DNA from: Kappaphycus alvarezii
Lineage: Eukaryota > Rhodophyta > Florideophyceae > Gigartinales > Solieriaceae
Assembly (NCBI GenBank): GCA_002205965.3
Contig: NADL03000660.1
Location: forward strand, 1 to 64,000
DNA: 64,000 nucleotides
Direction: 5' to 3'
Positions within the stretch are counted from its first letter, which is position 1. Each line of letters opens with the position of its first letter. Shown one piece after another: positions 10,146-22,680 of this stretch. The notes below the pieces were generated by a model. The model was not told the origin of the DNA. It saw only the letters and a list, made by a program, of their open reading frames with translations, and searched no databases. A program made the position numbers and the translations under genes.

Positions 10146-11073
10146 TTATCTCTTCCCTGAGCTTGGAAAGAGCTTGTAATACGGGTGTCTTTCCTCCGTG
10201 GCGATGCAAGGATTCGAGCGCTTTGTTTGGAAGGCTGGACACTTCAAAGCCTGCTGCATGGGTGTATAGTGTATAACGATTACTTCAGAGCCGACTGAAA
10301 ATGTTTCGACTGGACGCTCTGTACCCTTGTTCTTGGCTGTTTTAATGCGTAGCGTGATCTGCAACTTTGTATGGCCAATAGTTCGACTTCTCTTATCTCT
10401 ACAACGGTATTATTAGTAACTAAGCCTCTCTTTAGCATTCTCGGAGCTCTCCCGTACATTAGCTCAATCGGTAAGCGTCTACTTATTCCTCATCTTCGTC
10501 GATAACCGTATAACACCTTTAGTAGAGCATTTTCCCGTTAAATTTCATTCTCCGACATATCTTTCGATATTGCTCGTTTGAAGGCTCTGGTCATTCTTTC
10601 TAATTTATCGTTCGACATGGGAGCTTAAACGATACCTGTTTTCAATTGAAACGTTTTCTTTCTCAAAAAGCGAAGTAGTGACTTTGCGGTAAAACAAAGG
10701 GATTTATCCGAGATGATACTTCTTGGAAGACCAAATGGTTCAATTATTTCTTTTTCGATGAATCTCCGGAGCACCTCAGTATTGGCCCCCTCAACTGCAA
10801 CTGCTAATGGCCAGCCAGTAAGATGTTCCACCCTATAAGGAGATATTTGATTCCAGAAGATGTTTTATTTAATGGACCGGCAAACTAGATTGAGATGGTT
10901 TCAAAAAGACCGGAAACTGGAATGCTTAGAATGGTCTTATAAGTTCTGATATGAGTGAATTTTTGACAGTTTTCGGAGCTTTTCACGAAATTATAAACGT
11001 CCTTATGGCTTCTGGGCCACCCAAATCTTTCGGTAGTTAATTGCTCGGTTGTTTTGAAATCCAAACTTCCCAC
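10146..11073 (-). pseudogene. pol: integrase of Gyp2-b
   Basis: Broken integrase in three minus-strand pieces: 11073-10885 (RFGWPRSHKDVYNFVKSSEN, the zinc region, with the first Cys of the CC pair lost), 10831-10625 (LTGWPLAVAVEGAN and IISDKSLCFTAKSLLRFL, where the DN of the second catalytic motif is DK), and 10364-10146 (VETFSVGSEVIVIHYTPMQQ, C-terminal). Collinear with Gyp2-a 34800-35840. Confidence 0.85.
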
Positions 11074-11237
11074 TCAACATGAAATGTCCTCAAAATCTTT
11101 AATTTTTGTTTCAAAGGGGCTATTGGTCGATGATCGGCTTCGTTTTGTAAGAAGAGATTCCCATCCCACAATGTAAAGGCCTTTTCGTTCCTGCGTACCC
11201 GATTTCTGTGCTCAAGATCAACTTTACTGATTTCCAG

Positions 11238-11636
11238 TCAATCAAGAAATTTCATTAGTCCCTGATGATTAGCTTCGGACTCAACATCATGTGGCACCCG
11301 TACCCCGGTAACTCCGATGATTTTCTCGGAAGCCTTTTCATTTGGATTCATTGGATTACTTAGAAGGAATAGGAAATCAGCAGGCTGGTTATTGCGTCCG
11401 GGTCTATACAAAATTTTAAACCGATATTCGGCAAAAATTTCAAGCCATTTATCGAAGCGGCGATGAAAATTTTCTTGTAATGCTGTCCTAATTGCCCAAT
11501 GATCAGTTATCAAAACAGAATTTTCGAGCGATAGAAGGTAGAAGCGAAACTTTTTCAACGCGAAGATGACAGTCAGTACGGAAAAAAAGAAGTTTTCATG
11601 GCTAGAGGTGATTTCCGTGGCTTTCGAACCTCTCAT
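11238..11636 (-). pseudogene. pol: RNase H part of Gyp2-b, 5'-truncated element
   Basis: VIFALKKFRFYLLSLE, ITDHWAIRTALQEN (the HQ of the usual TDHQ is HW) and PGRNNQPADFL match Gyp2-a RNase H. Homology to Gyp2 stops at about 11637, where Gyp1 sequence starts on the other strand. The 5' half of the element is therefore missing, by deletion or recombination with the neighbouring Gyp1 copy. Confidence 0.85.
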
Positions 11637-11637
11637 A

Positions 11638-13340
11638 GTAAGGCTTATCTCTCCGCCCTTATTAACCTTTCCGGACTTTTAGTCCACTTTTCCCGTGAAA
11701 AACGCTTTTAAACGTCTCTTTGGAAGCTGTAAGCGCGCAGAAGAAGGAAAAAGACAAGATTCTCCCGTGCAATACGAAAGCCGACGGATGAATTCCGTCT
11801 AACGAGCCTGTACCGCCGGGGAAAGGCAACCTCTTGCTATCATCTTCGCCTTGGGCAATTTTCGAAATCACTTTTTGTCCCCAGAACCGTTAAGCTGGTA
11901 ACCGACCACCAAGCTCTTCTTTACGCCTTCAAGAAGAACTATGTATATAGAAGACTGGTGCGGTGGATGGACTTCTTTACGGAGTACGATTTCGAAGTCG
12001 ATTATAGGCTGGGATCATACAATGGAGCGGCTGAGTATCTCTCTCTCACAGCCCAAGCTGTTCTATCACTATTTTCTGAATCCGAAGAGGGAGACCTAAT
12101 TTTCGTAATGTATTCCAACGCCGCAAAGGAGAAAAATTCCCTAGAACCCTTTCTGCTCGACGTCATTCTTCATTTAGAAGGATTAAAGATCCAAGGGGAA
12201 GTCGAAGGCAAGTTCCATTCGATCACGCTTATAGTTAAATATTTCATGATGCGGGGAGGAAATTTGTTGAGACGTACGAAAAACGGGCTCAAGTCTGCTT
12301 TTCATTAAGTACAGGGTCGCGATTTTGCGCACAATCCACGATAAAATTGGGCACTGGGATAGAGCGACGAAATGAAAATTCGTCAAGAACCGTTACTGGT
12401 GGCGTAGGATGCATCAAGATATCCATATTTTTCCGGAAAGTTGCGATAGATACCAGAAGGCCAATCCACACCGCCATATTGAACAACTCTAAATTCAATC
12501 GAAGATAATATTATCTATGTCTTTGATCGACTTCCCCGGGCCGTTACCGATGAAGAATACGGAATAGAAGTACTTGCGCATCGTCATTGAGCATTAAAAA
12601 GTTGTCCAATCGCGGTTGTCATGGCAAACTCTTCATCTAAAACTGTCATGAAGTTTATAGAGATGGAAGTTAGATATATTTTCGACACCTCTAGGACTAT
12701 TATATCCGAAGATGCCAGCTACTTCACAACCGCATCTATGTCAGCCTTTTTGAAGAAAACGGGAATTCACTGAGAAATTTTGTTGGCTTATGCTCCCGTG
12801 TCTAATGGGAAGGCCAAATGGATGGTTAAAACAGTCAAAACTGGCGGTATGACTCCTTGAAGTATTGTACGGACACTGTCTCCGCCGCTTGCTCTCCATA
12901 CCTACGTAGTTCGAACTCATTTTCAACGTCGTGCCACTCATGGACCCGCCTGTTCCGGTTTCGTCTATATGGATTGCTACGGATGACCAACGCAGACTTG
13001 AAGTGCTTGCATCGTTAGCTCTGAGAGCATCAAAGAAGGAATTGATGTTCCTGGTTGCTTCTCAGGAAATATATGTGGACAAATGGAAATTTAATGAAGG
13101 TGATTGGGTCTTTGTATCCTGCGAGAAAGCAGGGGCGTCTACAGTGAAATGGCCCGCACTCAATACTATTTTCTTCGAACAGTGTGGCATGCGAGGCCCG
13201 TAGGAGGTTAAGATGTGGTCCTAGCTACATCTTAACCTCAACGGAGGCTCTATTCTCACTGCGCAATTCATGCGAGGAGACTGATCCACTATACCTTGCA
13301 TCCGGGTCAGCTTAAGGCTTTGAATCCCCGAACTGCTGGA
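11638..13340 (+). pseudogene. pol: Gyp1-b: RNase H to integrase fragment
   Basis: Collinear with Gyp1-a 3125-4860: starts at gcttatctctccgccc, then VTDHQALLYAFKKN, RRLVRWMDFFTEYDFEVDYR, EPFLLDVILHLEG, GGNLLRRTKNGLKS, decayed zinc and core regions, and a C-terminal KFNEGDWVFVSCEKAGA (near 13085). There are many stops and indels. The 5' half is absent; the plus-strand element starts exactly where Gyp2-b ends. Confidence 0.82.
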
Positions 13341-13614
13341 TAAAGCCATTTTAATATCGTGTGTTTTATTTCTTATTCGTTATATGCTTCCCTTAATCAC
13401 CTTCAATAATTGGCTACAAGTCCGAACCAATAATTTAAATCAAAAATTTCAAACCCCATGAAATCTAATCGCCTACAATTATAAACGTCGAGAATACACG
13501 AAGCTCTGTAAAACATATTGCTCAAAGAAAAGAACAAGAATAGAAGTAAAGATAGTACAGAAGAACTATGGACTAAGAATACCATCAGTTATGAGAAGAA
13601 GTTTGTTGGGACCT

Positions 13615-14525
13615 TTAACCAATAAGCTTCCGCTGTACCCCTCTAGATGAAAGGGAAATTGAATTTACTATCGCTGCTTGCACGCGTCTCCCCTCAAAGT
13701 CCCGTAATGGCACGAGATGGTCGCAAAGAAGGAATCCATGGTCCATTGGAGACGGCATCTTCGACAAGGGGAACAGGAATCTGGAGTATTTTCTCGTGTG
13801 CTTCTGGCACCACGAATCTATCATCAAGATTGCGCTCACTATTTTGTTGGGATTACTTCCGAATACCATGTTCGCTACCAGTAAATTTCTCGTCTCTCGC
13901 TGTTGGTCCCGGTCCGGAGTACTGAGAAGCCTATATCTAGGAGAAACCTCCCTGAAGGTGAAAGTAAAGAGATAAATTGGGCTCTCCATCTTGATATCCT
14001 CGTCAACATCGAAGTACCTTCCCTGGAAGTAGTTGCTGACTCCATCTGAGATCTTTTGCATCACTTTAGAAATGACCCAGTCGGGGTTTGCTTTGCCGTG
14101 CACTTCTCGTGGGCAAACGTATCGCTCATAAATCTCGTGAGACCATTTTTATAGGCCATTTCTCGATCGAAATCGCCAATTAGCTCCTAGAATGAGATAA
14201 AACTAACTATATTGTCACTGTGTAGTTCCCAAACCTTGAAGGAATTTAATTCGACCGATTTCGATTGCCCACGATAGCAACCTACGAGGGAAATCCTGTA
14301 CAGGATATCTTCTATCTCGTCATCGATGACGTTGAACCTGATTATCTTGGTTTTTTTTAGGTAAACCGGAAAGGGGGACGACCTGCTTCTTGACCGTCTT
14401 TCCGTAGATCCTCCGATCTTGAGGTAAAAGAGTTCAATAGACGCTTCCGCGCCACTTCTGACATCAGCTCTAGTCGGAGCACTCTCCGCTCTGTCGAATT
14501 TGTGGCAGTATGTTCTGTTTTTTCC
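13615..14525 (-). pseudogene. unknown ORF antisense to Gyp1-b 3' region
   Basis: Not recognised as a known family. Two minus-strand frames join across about 14120: the upstream one holds STERRSRSRSSPFPVYLKKT and VIDDEIEDILYRISLVG; the downstream one (14103-13615, 162 codons) holds SNYFQGRYFDVDEDI, SPIYLFTFTF and RYRLLSTPDRDQQ. By eye the order GRY...(I/V)Y(L/V)F...Y.L..PD resembles domain 1 of the Gyp2 third ORF. One stop (near 14180) and one frameshift are present. It lies between the Gyp1-b integrase end and the Gyp1-type 3' end, so it may be an antisense gene of Gyp1 or an unrelated insertion. Confidence 0.45.
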
Positions 14526-15010
14526 ATCCTAGTACTCTACAGAGGGACTTTTAGAGGCTCAAAAGTCGTTTTATCCTCGCCCGTACTAACAGGGATGGGT
14601 CGAGTCCAGACGGCTTTTTCTGTCCTGAATCAACCTGTTTTCTGGACGAAGACGGCAAACAGTCCGGGGAAATTATTACAAGTATCGCGAGTGGAGGAGA
14701 GCAACTGGCTGGAAAGAACGCGCGGCTAGTGGCAGAAGCACGGAAACTGGCGTGGGGTATGCGAGGTAGGCCCTGAACGCTAAGAGAGAGAGGCGGGTGG
14801 ATAAGTGAAGGTTAGATTGTCGCAGGGGAACGATGGAGGCGTGGGTTCGTAGCAGGTCCCGGTGTACTTCTGGCGATAACTGTGTTACCTGTTTGTACTG
14901 CGGCTGTGCAACAGTCTGAGGACGGGTTGTGCTGGTACCTACCTCTGAAAGGTGATTTTCGCGACTTTTCAGAGGTACATATGATAATTTGCTAATGCAG
15001 TTTACTGTAC
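14526..15010 (+). repeat. Gyp1-b 3' untranslated end and start of its LTR
   Basis: Shares ordered short blocks with Gyp1-a 5300-5660: cctgaatcaac, ctggaaag, then a GT-rich stretch, tgaaaggtgatttt and tttactgtactt. The LTR would start near 14930 and appears lost in AT-rich sequence after about 15010. Confidence 0.5.
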
Positions 15011-15845
15011 TTGATTCAAGTTATTAAAGTGGGAAAGAGGCCTTTAAAACACATAAAGTAGTTTAAATGAAAGTAAAAGGAACTAAGGTCGTGTAATTGA
15101 GATCAAAACATAGGCTGTAAACCATTATGCGATGAATGGATTTTATTAAGAAAATGTTTTTACCCAAAATACTCGAAAAATAAAGAGAAGAGAATAGAAA
15201 TGAGAGTTTTGGGATGCCCCACTGAGGGATTAAATATTTTTTAGATGTCTATGAATATACAATTATCGAAGATTGATGTTAATTGGAGAACCCCCGCAGC
15301 CCAATATAATAGCCTAACATGTATTTATGATAAAAAAATACCCAATAATGTTACTATACCATTGGATCCCTGCTACTGACTGTAGATTGGGCGTAATATC
15401 TGTTATAGTACTGGAGGAAGAATTAATCAATACAAAAGTGTTTTGAACAGATTACTTGGAGCGAAACGGCGATTTTTTGAGATTACAAGGCTAGGAATTA
15501 TTTTTCCCATTAGACAGAAGTAGTTTTTGGAAAATAATGTGAAGTGATATTTGAAAAAAGATCCAGGTAGGACATTATAAAAATCTAGTAGAGGCTGGAT
15601 TGTTCTGGCCTCTTCTAGAGAATTCTGGAGGCTTGCCAACAAGGCAAATTTAGGGTGGCCTTTTTTATTTTTAGTTTTTATTTTGCCTGTAGTTTTTTAT
15701 GTTGCATTGCTGTACCGTTTCTAGATGCTTCCGTTTAGTGTTCTAGATATCTTTAGAACGACTTAGAAGTATCTAGTTAGAGTATTTGATATATGTGATA
15801 TTATACCAATCTAGGGGGTTTGAATCACTATATAAGAGGTAGTAG

Positions 15846-16000
15846 ATGCCGGGTAGCGGCACCAACACCGAAAACACAATTTCCATCATCGATCAAAGTC
15901 AAAGTCTGAGTTATTATCACCTGTCTTCCTTTTCCCCAACTGGTCTTCCGTTTCAGACATCGCGCTTGGACCAAAAGTTAAGCAGCCTCGAAAACCAGGT
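15846..16000 (+). other. candidate exon, weak
   Basis: An ATG at 15846 opens a 51-codon frame that stays open to CAG|GTATGA at 16000, a good donor-like junction, after which stops appear. A TATATAA lies only about 15 bp upstream of the ATG, which is too close for a normal promoter-ATG arrangement. No homology was recognised. It could be an exon of a host gene or chance. Confidence 0.18.
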
Positions 16001-18546
16001 ATGAATTTCTGTTGGGAATGTGTCGCAAGTTGTCCATAAACAACTAGTCGATTGGATTAGAAGCGAAAATATGAGGATGAAATATGTTTGATTCCGACGC
16101 TTAGAACTGTATGAGCGTTTGAAAGTTTAATGTTGAACACCTTTAAACGAATCCTGATGTATGGATGCTAACTTAAAGTATTTTATCTGGTCCAAGTTCA
16201 ATTTTTAAAGGGGAAGATATTCTAAGTTTGATGAGAGACTCTAACAGTTACCAGATCGATATGAGAAGGTATTTCAAGATTACTACCAAAAGATGCTCCT
16301 TATCAATTCTCTGACCTTTAGATCAAAACTCAGTATAAAGAAAAGTCAAATCATTGATTTCTACTCTAGTCATAGCTATCTAAACTCAAGTTAGTGAAAG
16401 AATGTTCTAAGTTGGGACGATAAAACTCAGTGGATCAGCCCATGTAGCACAACTGTTCTAATTGAAAGAAAAGAATGGCATCATCGAGAGTATTCCCTAT
16501 TATTTTGCTTTGGATCGCACACTAAAAGGAATTTTGCAATAATTTGCCGTTCTCATAAGATATGAGCTTGCCACACTTAGTGAAATAATTTAGTGATGTG
16601 TCTTTACATTAAGTGTAAATTCCCTAAATTGAACTGAATCAGATAGCTACGGGGTATGATTATGACCAGTTTTCAGTCCATCTATAAGATTTTTGAATGT
16701 AGAATGTCCAGAGGATACCTTTTGGATGCAACAAATTTAAAGGATTACTCTGTTTCCCAAGGGACGGCTCAAGTCTCCATTTCTATGTGAATTTACGTAT
16801 GTTTACATTTATAGTCAGAGTTGGATATTATGCAAATTTATCAGGGCTCTAAAGTCGTTCTCCAATTCAAAGTTGAGAACATTTTTCCAGATAAGGAAAA
16901 TCCCATTTAAAGCATAAGAACCAGGATATGGACAAATAATTCTGTGTAGGCCTCACATTTCAGTAGTACAGTTACTGCAACCGGAAATTACCTACAGATA
17001 TAATGTCTCTCAAATTGCCTGATCCCAGATAGGGTTCACTATACACAGACTTAGTGTTGGGTTGCCATTAATAAAACGCGCTTGTGATGCGAAAAAAATT
17101 GCTTTAGTTGAATCACTTGGAAAGTTTAAATTTTTAGAAATCAGGAGTATCAGATAGTATCGAAAATACTTCCGGAGACTTCTTTGAGAACATTTTCAAG
17201 AAAAATGGGTTTTCTGATGAGATGATCCTAGAAAGAGATTGAAAATCTGTTTCAAGAATGTAGAAGAACCCGCAGAGTCCTTGCGGCGTGATACTGAGAA
17301 CGTATACTAGCAAAGGCTCTAAAATATGATATTTCTGAAAATTTGAATAGGTTTATCGAGAAGTGTCTTCACTTTTAACAAATTAGCCACGTGTATTTAA
17401 ACGACCACATCTTCCATGCATTAAAATAACCCAAAAAGTTCCCTTTTCATTGCTCATAACACCAATACGACTAGGATAAACTGCTTCCTTTTTGCATATG
17501 TTTGCCTATAGTTCAGTCTTGAATGAAAGTCCTGAATTTTCTGCTATGGTCCTGTCTGTTTAAGTTTGATTTGATAGAACTGGGCCTTATTCAGCAACTT
17601 TTCCGAGTATTTTTAATGTAAATATTATGGTCACTAATTATATAACAGGATTTTTGGAGGGTTTCGCTGGTATCTAGTCAGGACGGAGTGATGGTATCCG
17701 TCATAGTCCCCATATGAGAAGAAAGAAGATCTCCGTATTGTATCGCAGTAATCAAATAATTTGTTTACGCATAATATTTTTAAATCAAAGTTATGCTATG
17801 CAGGGAATTTACTACATTATAAATATCTCCCAAAAATTTATACCCTTCTCAAGAAGATACAATAGTATCCAAATTTAAATACTACATTTCAACTTCTCGC
17901 ATCCATCACCAGGACGGTGAGCCATGGCGCGAATATTTGGCTGGCCCCGATCTTGAGTTCGGTCCTCGCGTTGTATCTATCGGCCGTCCGAGAATTCAGA
18001 CGAGAAATAGACTAGTTTTAGAAGAGGTATATTGTTGGTGCGTGTATGAGGCATCAACTTGAACATGAGACAGAACAGAATAAGGTGTTGTGTTACAAAG
18101 AGATAATTCAGTACGCCACGGACAGCAGCTAACTCTCAATTCAGAGGAAGAGAGTGAAAAAACTATGCAGCTTTAGAAAATGAACTGTTGAAAAAAGTTT
18201 TGCTTTTAATTTGAAAAGTCAAACTAATTCGCATCATATTTTAATCCTATGCAAGGCCCATATGGTTTTTTGCCCCACATAATCCATTAAGTAACAAATT
18301 TTTGTGAACCGTGACAGATATGTATACCGCCAACGACATTTTCACATCAAGTAATGCAAAGAAGCAACGACTTTCTGACTTTACAAACTCGACAGACACC
18401 ATGGTGAGATGCGGTGATGTATTCACAATTATGTAACTTTATCTTCTTTTTCCACAGCACAATCTGTTCTAATACCAGAAAAGTCCTAGAGATCCTATAA
18501 TGTTTCATAATCCTCACCTCCTGTTCAATAAGGTGCTATAAGCGAT

Positions 18547-18786
18547 ATGGAATCAATTTTTTTCAGTGAGTTCCCTAGCAAGACTCTCGTGAAAATTAGG
18601 AGAGTCTTAGTCCGAGAGAGTGAATTTGACCATGAATCAACGATTATGATCGATAATAGAGAAGCAACGAACCTGAGTGACCAATTTTTCACTGCCTATT
18701 CTTTTCATTTTCAGGGCTGTATTGTCAGCATCAGCTTGATGATCGATTTACGAGTACTTGTCTTAGTATTTATCCACAAATTCTGA
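18547..18786 (+). CDS. hypothetical 79-residue frame
   Basis: ATG-initiated frame of 79 codons with no recognised motif; it contains ESEFDHESTIMIDNREAT and a hydrophobic C-terminal third. The neighbourhood is repeat debris. Listed only because it is the sole ATG frame over 60 codons in this stretch; probably not a gene. Confidence 0.15.
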   Translation: MESIFFSEFPSKTLVKIRRVLVRESEFDHESTIMIDNREATNLSDQFFTAYSFHFQGCIVSISLMIDLRVLVLVFIHKF

Positions 18787-18819
18787 AACCGCAGTCTGGA
18801 ATTCCAATTTTCTTTGTTT

Positions 18820-18922
18820 TGTATTACTGTGTCTGAATTCCCCTTTGATTCGATTGTAGTTGTCTTGGGGTCTTTGGGATAGAGTCGAATATATCCTACA
18901 AGAGTAAAAACACCTAAACCTT
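18820..18922 (+). repeat. LINE-A 3' tail copy
   Basis: tttgattcgattgtagttgt, then gatagagtcgaatatatcc and acaagagtaaaaacacctaa, in the same order as in the other LINE-A tails; diverged by several substitutions and a one-base insertion. Confidence 0.6.
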
Positions 18923-19015
18923 TCCCTCTTCTTTCACAGCGATGCTCGACGATGGCGGTGTCCTCTAACGCAGCTTATCTGCTGCCGCTATTAACTTTCT
19001 ACATCTATCGCTAGC

Positions 19016-19303
19016 ATGGATCAGGCTAACCTGGAGCATATAGCTTTTGAACACGTCCACTACAATACATCCGTACCGGTTTCAGATGACCTAGCTCTCG
19101 CGGCTCCCAACGAGATGCCCAACATCTCATCACGGCTTGTTTCTGTTGGCGTTACTGTAACCCGGTCTGGTTATGGGGATGCCGTTCTCCTCAATGGTGA
19201 CCGTTTGCGATTGTTCCGCCACCACCTTAAGAGGTCCTGTCGTACGATGCGCCAACTTCGCCGACAGGTTTCCCTTTTCCTCCTGAGCACCGGGGTCCTC
19301 TAG
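19016..19303 (+). pseudogene. LINE-B1 upstream ORF
   Basis: 95 codons from ATG, ending in a basic stretch (LRLFRHHLKRSCRTMRQLRR). No family recognised. It precedes ORF1 of LINE-B1 by about 140 bp with no other element between, so it is probably the N-terminal part of ORF1 separated by a frameshift. Confidence 0.4.
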
Positions 19304-19439
19304 GTAGTGCTTCGAAAAGGCGAGTCGGTCCAGGTACAACCGATCGCCGACTCTTACCTTTAGGACGGTCCGTTATCGCTATATTCGCTTCTCTCCCTGG
19401 GTTTCCGTTAGGCGACGCATCCACCCCCGCCTGAGACTC

Positions 19440-20412
19440 TAGTCCCTGCCCGGCCGTTGGTCAGGCTGGCGGCCCGCCGTCCGACAATAACGCCACCGCT
19501 GCAGAAGCCACACCGACGCCTACCGCATCCCCCTATCTACAGGCTTCCAAACGAAACTCTTCGACTAAGCCAGTCATCCGTCTCCCCGTCTTGGGCCGCC
19601 GCGGTGTGGCTGAACAACAGAATCTTTTTGGCCTGCGCATTTCAGACAAATTTGCCGGTTCATTTCGACGGGCCACACGAAGCCTTTTTGGCGGCAACGA
19701 CAAGAAGTTCGCCCTTATTATCTCTCCAGCAGACTTCGCGGTACATGAACCCTCTCAGTTTCGTCACTCCCCCGCCAGTGGAGGGTTTCCGATCTCCTGT
19801 TCTGTCATTCCGACAGCGGATCCCCACATATTTTTCGTTGCAGCCGCCGAACGGGACCTACGATTCATTCAACCAGCATTTAGTGCGTTTAAAACGCTTG
19901 CCGCCCAGTCCGACAACTTCGCTGCACCGGCATTGGATTTCTCAGGCATCCTCACTTTTGATACCATCTACCTGTCCAGTGCGGATATGGCTTCCATCCT
20001 CCCTGGATTTCTCAGCGAAATTGCGAGACTTGAGTCCGATACCTGCTCGTGGACACCTGCTCCGAGATTCGAAGCCACTCTGCGCGACGCCGAGCGCACT
20101 TTCTACGACGCCATCTCCAGCTCCGACACTGGCGTCTACGTCGACCAATTGCCCTCACCCTTCCGCTCAACACATACCAAGCGCCCGCGCCCGACAAATC
20201 CGCAGCCTGATCCCGATGGCTGGACAACGATTAGCCATCGCAAACCTTCCCCCTCCACTGGTCCTGCCCCCGCCCCAGCCCCTGCCCCCACCTTCGAGTC
20301 GCCAGCAATCGCCGCCCACCCTGTGCCTACTCCGAACAGCAACCAGTTTTCTTCACTTGTCCTTGAACAAATCCCCTGTTCCGATTCCGAAATGACACCA
20401 CTTTCCTCATAG
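19440..20412 (+). pseudogene. LINE-B1 ORF1, proline-rich
   Basis: Frame open from about 19445 through an ATG at 19591 to a TAG at 20412. The middle is globular (LFGLRISDKFAGSFRRATRS, DFSGILTFDTIYLSSADMAS), then a Pro/Ala-rich tail (PSTGPAPAPAPAPTFES). The PDGW motif near 20213 recurs in the LINE-B2 remnant near 29760. LINE ORF1 proteins usually bind RNA; no zinc knuckle or RRM was recognised here. A second long plus frame over the same DNA is a composition shadow. Confidence 0.5.
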
Positions 20413-20675
20413 GCTAACCTACAGATTATCAACAGTGCCCTCTCCCTAACTTCCTGTTCCCTGCTCACGTACCGACCCCCAATTACCTTCCCAACTGCCT
20501 CCGCGCCAATCTCCACAGCCTCTACCATGAACTCTTCTCCCGCTTCGCCTCAAGCCGATCAGAGCGCCGCCGCTCGGAGTGACTCGCGAGAATATTTGCG
20601 GTCCCAAAGCTTGTTCTCCGATGCAATGGCCGGCGAGAAACTTGCAACCGCTCTTCCTGCGCCTTCTTCTCCTAT

Positions 20676-22680
20676 GTGCGATCCCGCTACGTGCTCGTCA
20701 CCGCGGGAAAATGGGAGGATTTGTACACCCGATGCCTGGAAGCCTTCCCCCTCATGCACCAGCAATCCAGCTCATCTCCCTCTCCCCTCTTCACCCCTGC
20801 TCAACGCTACCAACGCCTATTTCGTGACGGACATATTGCTAAGGCCGCTTCCGCTCTTCATCAGACCGACCCACCTGTTCCCTCTTCCCCCGACACCCTC
20901 CCTGTCATCCAAGCTCTTTACCCTCCTCCCTCCACACCGTACACTCCCCTTTCACGCCCCAAGATTCCCTCTACTCCCCTAGTTCATGAGGCCACCATCC
21001 GCCGAACCCTCCTCGCCCTTCCCCGGCATTCTGCCCCAGGACTCGATCGCCTCCGCCCCGCCATCCTCTCTTTACTTTCCAGAGCCCCGGCAGGGGCGGA
21101 GCCCTGCTCCAACGGAGTAACAGCCTTACGTCGTTTTTCAATATGCTTGCGAATTGATACATCCCTGCCTCCTTCTAATCTTGGTTCGCCAGAGCCGCTC
21201 TGATTGCCATTCCCAAGTCCTCGGATGACAAGCGGTGTCTTCGCCCGATCGCCGTCGGCGTCCTCTTTCTTCGTCTCGTCGCTCGCCTTCTCGGAGCCAA
21301 GCTAAGCTCGAATGAGGACTTTACCTCGTACCTTCGGCCCTTGCAGCACGCTATTGGCTCAAAACATGGAATTAAGAGTATCATTCATCCCCTTCGACTC
21401 ATTTGTGACGCCCTCTCTGACAGCGACCATGTGCTCCTGAAATTTTACTTAACGAATGCATTTAACCGGATTGAGTGATCACATCTGCTCCGTGAAGTCA
21501 TAACTCACGCCCCACAGGTTTCTCGTTACGCGCACCTGGTATATGACCACCAATCGCACCTTCTTTCCGGCCTCTACTTAGTCTCCTCTAGGACCGGTAC
21601 ACACCAAGGCAATCCACTTGCCATGCACATTTACGCGCTATCAATCCACCCATTCCTCATTCTTTTACGTGATTCTTTTCCTACGGCCCCACTTCAGACA
21701 TGGTACGCAGACGACGGGAACATTTTTATACAACAGGACTCCGCCCCCTCCCTCCTGCGTCAAATTGAAACCGAGGGACCCGATTACGTTATTTACATCA
21801 ATCTACAGAAAAACGAGGCTTGGTGGTCCACTTCCCCACATTACGCCGCTCTCATGTGCACGGTCAACAAATCCTCGGCCATCACTACTCTTGGCTCTCC
21901 AGTCGGAAACCATGATGGTTGCCGTTCCATCATTGGCACACGACTCTACCAAGCCAGGAAACTGTAGGACGCACTCAAGTCCCTTTGCGATCCCCAAATG
22001 GCTTTCCACCTGATCCGCCACTGCGCCAGCGCATCTCGAATAACCTATGATCTTCGAACCACCCCGCCGCGAATAACACTTTTCACTTCAAAACTCTTTG
22101 ATATGGAACTGACAGGGGCATTTGAAGCTATTCACAGGGACCTTCACGATGATGCCTGGATCTGCGCTTCTCTGCTGTTTTCACTCGGGGGCTCGACCTG
22201 ACCCTGACGGCTACCGTTTCCTCCCTCTCATACTACAGCTCCATACTGTCGCGCTTCCTTGCATCTCCCCCTTGACGACTGACTCAAGTAAGCCCTCATC
22301 TCCTCTCATGCTCACCTCTCCTCCCAACTCCATCACCCCGCCCCTCTTCAATTGCCCAATGTCCTCGCATCCACCCAGCGGCAGGGCTCTATCCCTGGTA
22401 CAAAACCTATGCTGTCGGCCATCTGCCAAAAGTCTCGCCTCGTCTCATACCGCTCCTGTACCTCCGGAATCGAATCTCCTTCCCACCGCCTTGCACGCAA
22501 CATTACCTGTCGCACACAATCTTCACACCTCCCCTTCACCGTGTTGGCTGTGGACCCTGTGCTGTCACTGAAAACCAAAAGTGCAGGGGAGCATGGGCTG
22601 CTTTGGAGGGTGCCGTTTGGAAAGCGCATATGCGCCTCATCTCAAACTCAACGTGAAACGGGCTTCTGACTGGCTACTGC
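20676..22680 (+). pseudogene. LINE-B1 ORF2: reverse transcriptase
   Basis: Fragmented RT collinear with LINE-B4: GHIAKAASAL, ATIRRTLLALPRHSAPGLD, LRPIAVGVLFLRL, then motif A, where LINE-B4 IDARNAFN is replaced by YLTNAFNRI (catalytic Asp lost), TGTHQGNPL (motif B) and WYADDGNIF (YADD intact at 21704-21715). Several stops and frame changes. Downstream, DPQMAFHLIRHCASASRI corresponds to the thumb. Dead copy. 20413-20675 is frame-broken linker. Confidence 0.8.

Larger units (their letters stand above)
15011..18800. other. AT-rich desert, no supportable gene
   Basis: Almost 3.8 kb with dense stops in all six frames; between about 15650 and 18540 no frame exceeds 60 codons. A minus frame at 15642-15427 (71 codons) has no recognisable motif. 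A 60-codon plus stretch near 17880-18058 (EPWREYLAGPDLEFGPRVVS) looks more protein-like than its surroundings but is isolated. Most likely very old transposon sequence or intergenic DNA. Confidence 0.4.

Noticed and set aside
19457..20395. 312-codon plus-strand frame over LINE-B1 ORF1.
   Set aside because: It is the +1 shadow of the frame that contains the ORF1-like globular sequence and the PDGW motif shared with LINE-B2; long open shadow frames are expected in C-rich sequence.
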